This document shows, piece after piece, positions 58,099-64,000 of a stretch of 64,000 nucleotides of DNA (position 1 is its first letter; every line of letters starts with the position of its first letter). The notes below the pieces were generated by a model. It did no database searches and was not told where the DNA came from. It was given only the letters and a program-made list of their open reading frames with translations. The translations under genes were made by a program, and so were the position numbers. The stretch lies in assembly GCA_022651245.1 (NCBI GenBank), contig JALCQM010000001.1:1-64000 (forward strand), written 5' to 3'. The stretch is from Lactobacillus sp. GTDB lineage: Bacteria; Bacillota; Bacilli; Lactobacillales; Lactobacillaceae.

Positions 58099-59703
58099 TT
58101 AAATGGTAAACGGCTTAGCTGGACTCTCTGCCAACCTGGGACGCTCATACCAGTCGAAATGTTGCTCACCAGAATTAGTCTGCCAACGCTCAGGATAAAC
58201 ATTGTATTCCCAATCTATGGGGATGGCGGTGGTATCTGGTGAATTCACCAACTCAAAAGCGGCTTTCAATTCCTCAGTAATCGTATCCGTCATTTTAAGC
58301 GGATCGCACGAAACAAATAACGGTGTCGCACTTTGCGCCAGTAAATGTAACCATTGCTGATTGTCACGCCATGGAATATTCTCTGTGATTCCAACACAAT
58401 CCGCATCACACGTGTAAAAAATATTATTTTGTGGCAATCGGAACGCCAGTGAGTTCACACCCATCTGACGCGTTCTTGCAAAATTCACGCCACTAGTGTC
58501 GTCCCCAATACGCTGCGCTGCAAATATTCCAGCTGCCAGGTGACTAACGGTATTGCATCCCGTAACTATCGTATCCCCAGCAGCAGCTTGAATTGTTTTG
58601 TAGAAGGTAGTAATAATCTCCGCAGTTGTCTTAGTAGAATCATAGAATGAAGTATCAAAAGCAAAATAGTCAGAAACCATTTCAAAACCATTTGCGCCAA
58701 AAATATCAACAGTTGAGAAATCATGCTTAATCAATTCGAATCCCCAACGCTTAATCCGTCTCACATCTGCTGCAACCAGCTCTAACACCTTGGGATGGCT
58801 GGGATCAAGCACGACACTTTCACTATCATAGTCGCGCAATATCATATCAACATCTGTTACAGCTGAACGTCTTGTCAACAATGGTCGAAACCAAATTCCA
58901 GGGCGGACATCCATCGCTTTAATTATTTCGGCAATTTTGGCCATCCCATCAAAATCGGTATTTGATTGTTTCCAGGGACCGCCGTTATATGTATCCGACC
59001 ATTCCTGCTCCCAACCGTCATCAATCACCATAAACGGGCGATTAGTCATGCCATCTGTGACTGTGGCAATGTATGAACTGAGCGCTTCTACAGATTTCGC
59101 CGTGTTATGTCCGTACGCGTAATACCAATCATTGGCACCGTACAGTCTTGGCGTCTGTACATGTCGTGACCCAATTGCCAGCCGCTCACAAAATTCCCGC
59201 GCAAACGCAAAACAATTCTCATAGTGGTTACCTTTCATCCACACGACAGTTGCGCATTCTAGCTCCCGATTTGTTAACTGAAGTGCTTGAGTCCCATTAC
59301 GAACATCTAGCCACAAATCTACTGCGTTAGTATTCACTTGCCAATATCCAAGCGCAGTAGGCCCAATACGCAGACCCCACCCTTCAATTTGCGCATCATT
59401 ATTAGCTAAAAAGTACCACTGCATTCGCCTATCTGGATCAAGTGTTGAAAAATGCATATCACCGTAACTGCGCTCAAATTGATCACCAGAATATACCGTG
59501 TTTTGCTTAAATTGCTTATTCCAGGTTAGGTGTATCCGTTTAATTGCTGTCTCAGTAGCAGCCACGCTGACCGTCACTTCATCATTACCAACAGACTCAA
59601 TTAACACCTTTGCTGAACCATTCCAAACATTTTTGCAGACATGATCCAGCTGTTCCCAGCTATCATCTTTCGTCTGAATCTGGATATAATCGGGTGTTAT
59701 CAT
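58099..59703 (-). CDS. GH36-like clan-D glycosidase (alpha-galactosidase family)
   Basis: A 534-residue protein with a beta-sandwich N-terminus (about 1-170) and a TIM barrel. FMVIDDGWEQEWSDTYNGGP (DDGW motif), FELIKHDFSTVDIFG with the probable nucleophile Asp (KxDF/Y motif) and AAQRIGDDTSGVNFARTR with the probable acid/base Asp are clan GH-D features. It is shorter and more divergent than classical alpha-galactosidases, so alpha-galactosidase, alpha-N-acetylgalactosaminidase or alpha-glucosidase activity are all possible. The ATG at 59703 follows AAGGAG. Confidence 0.75.
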   Translation of the reverse strand: MITPDYIQIQTKDDSWEQLDHVCKNVWNGSAKVLIESVGNDEVTVSVAATETAIKRIHLTWNKQFKQNTVYSGDQFERSYGDMHFSTLDPDRRMQWYFLANNDAQIEGWGLRIGPTALGYWQVNTNAVDLWLDVRNGTQALQLTNRELECATVVWMKGNHYENCFAFAREFCERLAIGSRHVQTPRLYGANDWYYAYGHNTAKSVEALSSYIATVTDGMTNRPFMVIDDGWEQEWSDTYNGGPWKQSNTDFDGMAKIAEIIKAMDVRPGIWFRPLLTRRSAVTDVDMILRDYDSESVVLDPSHPKVLELVAADVRRIKRWGFELIKHDFSTVDIFGANGFEMVSDYFAFDTSFYDSTKTTAEIITTFYKTIQAAAGDTIVTGCNTVSHLAAGIFAAQRIGDDTSGVNFARTRQMGVNSLAFRLPQNNIFYTCDADCVGITENIPWRDNQQWLHLLAQSATPLFVSCDPLKMTDTITEELKAAFELVNSPDTTAIPIDWEYNVYPERWQTNSGEQHFDWYERPRLAESPAKPFTI

Positions 59704-59713
59704 CTCATTCTCC

Positions 59714-61042
59714 TTATACAATAAATGCACCTGATTTCTTCAAATATCGTCGCACCTGAGCCGCTTCAACCCGTTGGACCGCACGAGCTTGTGACGCAGC
59801 TAAAAATGCAACAACACCTGCCGCTTGTCCAATTGCTGCCACCGTCGGTGTTGTCCGCATTGAGGCTTGGGCTTCAAAGGTAGCTGAAATGCACCGCCCG
59901 CATACGATCAGATTGGTCACTGATTGAGGAAGTAAACATCTCAACGGAATCCCATAATACCCTCCCCACGACAGTCCTCTCAAATCAGTCCCATACCCAT
60001 TATTTTCATGGATATCAATGGGATAACCGCTGTACGCAATTGCGTCACTAAACTTTGTTTCTGCCAACACATCTTTATCAGTCAACGTATACAGACCGAC
60101 TAATTGACGTGAACTACGGCAGCCAATATTCGGGCCTGTTTCTGCTAACCATGATTCTTCGAAACCAGGAATATATTTACGCAAAAACATTTCTAATTCA
60201 TGGGCCTGAGCGCGACCAACCGTTTCGGCATCACTGAGACTAATCGCATTGGTCGCATCGTGATCAGCGACACGAGTCGTATTTAAGTAGAACTCCCCAG
60301 GATTACTAGACTCGAACATTAGCACATCATCACGCGGGATTGACCACTCACCGCGATGACGAGCGCGTGCAACTTCCTTAACAAATCCTTGTAACTGAAT
60401 TGAAGGTCTTTTAAAATCTAACTGCTCCATTCCAGGAAACGTATCTCGATGCGCAATAGCATACAGCTCGAGCTTCTTTTTATTCACATTCTCAAATCTT
60501 GCCATTAAAGTCAGCGGTTGCATTGGGCCGCCTGATCCGTGCCCTTTAGTAAAGGGGATACCCGCAGCTGCAACTACATCAGCATCACCAGTTGCATCAA
60601 TAAGCATGTCCGCATGGTAGGCATGCACCCCACTTTTATTACACAAATTGATCTGCTTAATTCGATTTTTTACCATCTCTACCGAAATCATCACCGTATG
60701 GTACAAAAGATGAACACCGCTCTGGATCAGCATAGTCTCCAATTCGAACTTGAGTGCCTCTTGGTCAAAAGGTGTAAACGACGTATTATCATCCTGAATA
60801 TGGCCTTTGCTTTTATGTGACTGCAATAATCTCGTGACAAGCTCTTGCGCAATGCCCAAGGAAACTTGCGTTCGCCCCGCATGAAAGGTCATCATTGGTT
60901 GAACACTATTCATAGTCAGACTACCACCCGGAAATGCCCCAGCCTCAACCAATAACACATCCAGGCCTTCCCTTGCTGCTGCTATAGCAGCAATACTCCC
61001 TGATAATCCGGCCCCAATAACGATTAACTGAAAATTAACCAT
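59714..61042 (-). CDS. FAD-dependent oxidoreductase in the glycan operon
   Basis: A 442-residue flavoprotein of the FAD_oxidored (PF12831-like) type. The N-terminal dinucleotide fold is LIVIGAGLSGSIAAIAAARE with LLVEAGAFPGGSLTMN. ADMLIDATGDADVVAAAG is the second FAD motif, and TTPTVAAIGQAAGVVAFLAA is near the C-terminus. It has no signal peptide. Members of this family occur in carbohydrate loci, but their reactions are mostly unassigned. Oxidation of a sugar ring hydroxyl as part of glycoside cleavage is a possibility (inference). It starts 5 bases after the permease gene. Confidence 0.82.
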   Translation of the reverse strand: MVNFQLIVIGAGLSGSIAAIAAAREGLDVLLVEAGAFPGGSLTMNSVQPMMTFHAGRTQVSLGIAQELVTRLLQSHKSKGHIQDDNTSFTPFDQEALKFELETMLIQSGVHLLYHTVMISVEMVKNRIKQINLCNKSGVHAYHADMLIDATGDADVVAAAGIPFTKGHGSGGPMQPLTLMARFENVNKKKLELYAIAHRDTFPGMEQLDFKRPSIQLQGFVKEVARARHRGEWSIPRDDVLMFESSNPGEFYLNTTRVADHDATNAISLSDAETVGRAQAHELEMFLRKYIPGFEESWLAETGPNIGCRSSRQLVGLYTLTDKDVLAETKFSDAIAYSGYPIDIHENNGYGTDLRGLSWGGYYGIPLRCLLPQSVTNLIVCGRCISATFEAQASMRTTPTVAAIGQAAGVVAFLAASQARAVQRVEAAQVRRYLKKSGAFIV

Positions 61043-61047
61043 AACCT

Positions 61048-61941
61048 TTACCCCTTCACGCCACCAGCAGTGGATCCACCCAAGAAACTCTTTTGCGCGG
61101 AGAAAAAGACGACTAGGGACGGGATTAAACCAATGATCGACATTGCCATCATGCGATTCCAGTTAAAATCGGCGCTAGTCGTATCCATTGCCATCCTTAA
61201 TGCAATGGATACGGGATATTTGTGGACAGACGAGATATAGATTAACGGGCCCTGAAAATCCGTAAACGTCCAAATAAATTGGAATAATCCCGCAGTAATC
61301 AGAGATGGTTTCAGGATCGGGACTAAAATTTTTGTCAATGTCATAAAGGAATTACAGCCATCCATTTTTGCAGCTTCATCGAGCTCTTTCGGCACGCTAC
61401 GGAAGAATTGGACGAGCATGTATACGAAAAAGGTATCGCACGCAAAGGCTGAATTGGCAATCAATGGAATATAAGTATCTAATAAGCCCATGTTCCTCCA
61501 AAAAATATACAGTGGGATTCTTGTTACGATCCCCGGAAGGAATAAAGTTGCCATCATAATCGGAAATAAAATTCGCTTAGCCGGAAACTCAAAACGTGCA
61601 AAGCCATACGCCGCCAATGTACACGAAACAAGCGTCAAGATAACCTTAGGGATTACGATCAGAAAAGAATTCAAGAAATAGGTGGCAAACGTATACTGAC
61701 TTGAAGTCTTCCACCCATCAATATAGGGCTGTATGTCAAAAGATTTTGGCATGAACCAGATCGTGTTAAAGATCTCAGTATTCGATTTGAAAGAGGCACC
61801 AAAAAGCCAGAGGATCGGGTACAACATAATCAAGGCGCCAATAACAAGAACAAGATATTTGATTCCATGGACAATCAACTTCTTACGTTCATTACGCTTT
61901 TGCATTTTAATGTATCGTGCTTCGTTATTTGTATTCTCCAT
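61048..61941 (-). CDS. Carbohydrate ABC transporter permease (MalG/MsmG type)
   Basis: A 297-residue permease with six membrane segments. The EAA loop is KELDEAAKMDGCNSFMTLTK, and YPILWLFGASFKSNTEIFNT near the N-terminus is typical of MalG-like proteins. It is paired with the MalF-like gene two bases upstream. No ATPase is in the window; a shared MsmK-type ATPase from elsewhere would be needed. Confidence 0.92.
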   Translation of the reverse strand: MENTNNEARYIKMQKRNERKKLIVHGIKYLVLVIGALIMLYPILWLFGASFKSNTEIFNTIWFMPKSFDIQPYIDGWKTSSQYTFATYFLNSFLIVIPKVILTLVSCTLAAYGFARFEFPAKRILFPIMMATLFLPGIVTRIPLYIFWRNMGLLDTYIPLIANSAFACDTFFVYMLVQFFRSVPKELDEAAKMDGCNSFMTLTKILVPILKPSLITAGLFQFIWTFTDFQGPLIYISSVHKYPVSIALRMAMDTTSADFNWNRMMAMSIIGLIPSLVVFFSAQKSFLGGSTAGGVKG

Positions 61942-61943
61942 AA

Positions 61944-62825
61944 TTACTTATTACCCCCATCTGCATAGAATACCCACTTCTTAGAGGTCTTAAACAAGAT
62001 TGCTGTAAAGATCATAATTAAGACGAAAAGCACCCAAGATAATGCACTGGAGTATCCCATATCAAAGGTTTTGAATGCGCTATCATAAATGTACATAGGA
62101 AGTAAGTACGTCGCACGCATTGGGCCGCCACCCGTCACTAAGAACGGTCCTTCAAATTCTTGAAATCCTTGCACTAACTGTAAAACTAAGTTGAAGAAAA
62201 TTACCGGCGAAAGCATAGGCAGCGTTACCGAAAAGAATTGACGGAATTTTGAGGCCCCGTCGATAGAAGCTGCTTCGTATAGCTCAGAAGGGATTTCAGC
62301 CAGGCCATTGAGAAAGATAATCATTGCTGAACCAAACTGCCAGACACGTAATAATACAATCGTGAACATCGCTCCTGTAGGACTTGAAAACCAACCAAAT
62401 CCCTGTAAGCCGACACGTTCCATTATCATGTTAATCAGACCGTCGTTTTTAAAGAGAAATTGCCATAACACCGCAATCGCGACGTTAGCGCCTAAGATTG
62501 AGGGGATGTAATATGCTGTCCGGAAAAAACCGATCCCCTTCAACTTGGCATTCATGATGTAGGCGATGAAAAGTGCGAACACCATTTTAGCCGGTACGGT
62601 CAATACAACAAATTTTACAGTCGCCCAGAAGGACTGCCAGAAATTTGGATCCACAAAGAACATCTTCTTGTAGTTTGCTAAACCTATAAATTGCGGAGAC
62701 GACAGCATGCTGTAATCCGTAAAACTATAGTAAAACGACATCGCAAATGGATAGATGACAAACACGACGATCCCAATAATCCAAGGAATTAAGTATATTA
62801 GGCTAAGATATCTCTCTTTCTTCAA
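61944..62825 (-). CDS. Carbohydrate ABC transporter permease (MalF/MsmF type)
   Basis: A 293-residue permease with six membrane segments. The EAA loop is SELYEAASIDGASKFRQFFS, and YSFTDYSMLSSPQFIGLANY near the N-terminus is family-typical. The TTG at 62825 is chosen because GGAGG lies 8 bases upstream; the frame extends to 62873 but that part runs through an intercistronic hairpin. It forms a heterodimer with the MalG-like partner. Confidence 0.9.
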   Translation of the reverse strand: MKKERYLSLIYLIPWIIGIVVFVIYPFAMSFYYSFTDYSMLSSPQFIGLANYKKMFFVDPNFWQSFWATVKFVVLTVPAKMVFALFIAYIMNAKLKGIGFFRTAYYIPSILGANVAIAVLWQFLFKNDGLINMIMERVGLQGFGWFSSPTGAMFTIVLLRVWQFGSAMIIFLNGLAEIPSELYEAASIDGASKFRQFFSVTLPMLSPVIFFNLVLQLVQGFQEFEGPFLVTGGGPMRATYLLPMYIYDSAFKTFDMGYSSALSWVLFVLIMIFTAILFKTSKKWVFYADGGNK

Positions 62826-62846
62826 TGAAAATCCCTCCAATCGTAA

Positions 62847-62880
62847 CCGGGGTATGAAGCGTTGTTGCCCCATACCCCGG
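62847..62880 (-). promoter_or_regulatory. Intercistronic stem-loop between the sugar-binding protein and permease genes
   Basis: A perfect 10-bp stem pairs CCGGGGTATG (62847-62856) with CATACCCCGG (62871-62880). It begins 10 bases after the binding-protein stop and has no T-run. Such hairpins commonly protect the upstream mRNA, so binding protein is made in excess over permease. Confidence 0.75.
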
Positions 62881-62890
62881 AGATAACAAA

Positions 62891-64000
62891 TTACTTAAAT
62901 TCTGATTCTTGCTCCTTGAATGCGTTATAGAGTAACGTAGCCGCACCATCGACATCCGTTTTGCCATAATCTAGCTGTGTAAAGGCATCGCTTGCGGCTT
63001 CCATGGTAGTCGGTTGATCCCACCGATAAACGTTTGCCATCTTGGTGTCAACTGTACCTTCAGCAATCTTCAATGACTTCTTCATAAGTGGCGTAATCAG
63101 ACCTGCTTTTTCTAACGTATTACGCGCAACCTTACTATCTGGGACACCATTTTCAACCTTCTGGAGTTTTGCGGCCGTTGGATCATTAAGCATAAAATTG
63201 ATTAACTTTGCAGCAGCCTGTTGGTGCTTACTAGACTTAGGAATTGAGTAGAATGCTGATGGCTTAGACAATTCACCTGTCGATTTGCCATTTTTCATCG
63301 TTAAAGCCGGTACGATATCCAATGTCGCCCCCATGTCCTCGAATTGCGTTGCGAAAACATTGATATCTGTGTTCCAAGAGAATAGTGAAAGCCATTTTTG
63401 ATTAACAATACCTGGGAACGGTGCACCTTCAACAATACCCGAGTTATCAATTTCTTTTTTGGATGGGGTGATTTTCTTATCTACTAACGATTTGTAATAT
63501 TTTACAGCCTTAGTGAAATCTTTCTTTGTGTACAATAATTTGTTATCTGCATTGCCTACTGGCTTCCCAGTTTGCTCAGCCATGATCTGTAAAAGCAGCA
63601 ACGACGTCACGCTTTTCGGTTGGTAATAACTATAAAACGGAAAAACGTCATTAGGTAACTTGGAACGTGCTGCAAATAGATCTTCCCAAGTCTTTGGCTC
63701 TGCCACCCCATATTTTGCTAACGCTGACTTATTGACAAACAACTGCCGATAAATCGTTGAGACTGGCATTCCTAGCTGCTTACCATCTACCTTAGCAGCA
63801 GCTAATTTATCTTTAGTAAAATTGCTGGCACCTAATTCTTTACCCATCGAAGACATATCCACTAACTGGTCTTTATACGTCGTAATCCAGTTGCCATCAA
63901 TACGCATGACATCAGGTGCTGTGCCTCCTGACAGTTGAGTCGTTAACTTTTCTTGATAGGAATCAAAACCACCAAATTCAGTCTTTACGGTTATATTAGG
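62891..64000 (-). CDS. Carbohydrate ABC transporter substrate-binding protein (5' end outside window)
   Basis: The frame is open from the right edge to the stop at 62891, giving at least 369 residues. The visible N-terminal part PNITVKTEFGGFDSYQEKLT and QLSGGTAPDVMRIDGNW is the bacterial extracellular solute-binding protein family 1 pattern (UgpB/MsmE/MalE). KLPNDVFPFYSYYQPKSVTS and PSAFYSIPKSSKHQQAAAKL follow. The signal peptide and start lie beyond the edge. An internal ATG at 63907 is not the start. It delivers the oligosaccharide to the two permeases downstream. Confidence 0.93.
   Translation of the reverse strand, partial: PNITVKTEFGGFDSYQEKLTTQLSGGTAPDVMRIDGNWITTYKDQLVDMSSMGKELGASNFTKDKLAAAKVDGKQLGMPVSTIYRQLFVNKSALAKYGVAEPKTWEDLFAARSKLPNDVFPFYSYYQPKSVTSLLLLQIMAEQTGKPVGNADNKLLYTKKDFTKAVKYYKSLVDKKITPSKKEIDNSGIVEGAPFPGIVNQKWLSLFSWNTDINVFATQFEDMGATLDIVPALTMKNGKSTGELSKPSAFYSIPKSSKHQQAAAKLINFMLNDPTAAKLQKVENGVPDSKVARNTLEKAGLITPLMKKSLKIAEGTVDTKMANVYRWDQPTTMEAASDAFTQLDYGKTDVDGAATLLYNAFKEQESEFK

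Noticed and set aside
1-64000. CRISPR arrays, tRNA or rRNA genes and intact transposases
   Set aside because: Reading the intergenic regions showed no regularly spaced repeats, no tRNA cloverleaf signatures and no transposase or integrase motifs.

Overview
The window looks like a chromosome segment from a GC-rich member of the Lactobacillaceae. The evidence is strong AGGAGG ribosome sites with many TTG and GTG starts, an AmaP/DUF2273/Asp23 stress operon, a citrate lyase cluster, a ThiW-ThiM-ThiE thiamine salvage operon under a TPP riboswitch, and DNA-entry-type nuclease lipoproteins. MurE carries the DNPR motif of meso-diaminopimelate-adding enzymes, which would fit the mDAP-containing lineages of Lacticaseibacillus and its relatives. 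That placement is inference. No rRNA, tRNA, CRISPR array or intact transposase was seen.

Layout. 1-7.6 kb is GC-rich core: the end of rpsD, an LLM flavin oxidoreductase, tex, the thiamine operon and the Asp23 operon. 7.65-11.85 kb is an AT-richer block: a two-subunit aconitase/isopropylmalate-dehydratase-type enzyme, a 2-hydroxycarboxylate transporter and a divergent GntR regulator with matching GTATAC palindromes. 11.9-21.3 kb is core metabolism: an amino-acid ABC receptor/permease fusion, a LysR/MetE-like divergent pair, citDEF with divergent citR-citC, and a DUF4767 lipoprotein. 21.6-28.7 kb holds a succinate-semialdehyde-type dehydrogenase and a complete 2-aminoethylphosphonate uptake and degradation operon (phnD-C-E-E-X-W). 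28.8-33.5 kb holds small membrane proteins, a DUF368/PopT-type carrier, LacI, a lone PTS IIA and murE.

33.55-37.86 kb is a 4.3-kb AT-richer cassette (LicT antiterminator, RAT/terminator, EIIA, EIIBC, an uncharacterised barrel-type protein). It is flanked by a 182-bp direct repeat made of the murE promoter and first codons. The second copy is a truncated murE remnant next to a small membrane protein gene. Beyond it, 38.42-39.04 kb is an ORF-poor unit on the minus strand with its own promoter, several short-loop hairpins and its own terminator. It is best explained as a large structured non-coding RNA, possibly of the ROOL kind.

39.1-48.3 kb is GC-rich accessory/core: a DHA2 drug-efflux protein, a sunset-domain lipoprotein with a secreted nuclease, a histidine phosphatase, a TetR-controlled ABC exporter with two phased operators, a 39-residue membrane peptide, an alpha/beta hydrolase and an EamA transporter.

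48.4-64 kb is an AT-richer glycan-utilisation locus on the minus strand, read from the right edge inward: sugar-binding protein (cut by the edge), two permeases, an FAD oxidoreductase, GH36-like, GH78, GH38, an SGNH esterase, GH13 and glucuronate isomerase. None of the enzymes has an export signal, so an imported branched oligosaccharide containing rhamnose, mannose, galactose or glucose, and glucuronate, is probably dismantled in the cytoplasm.
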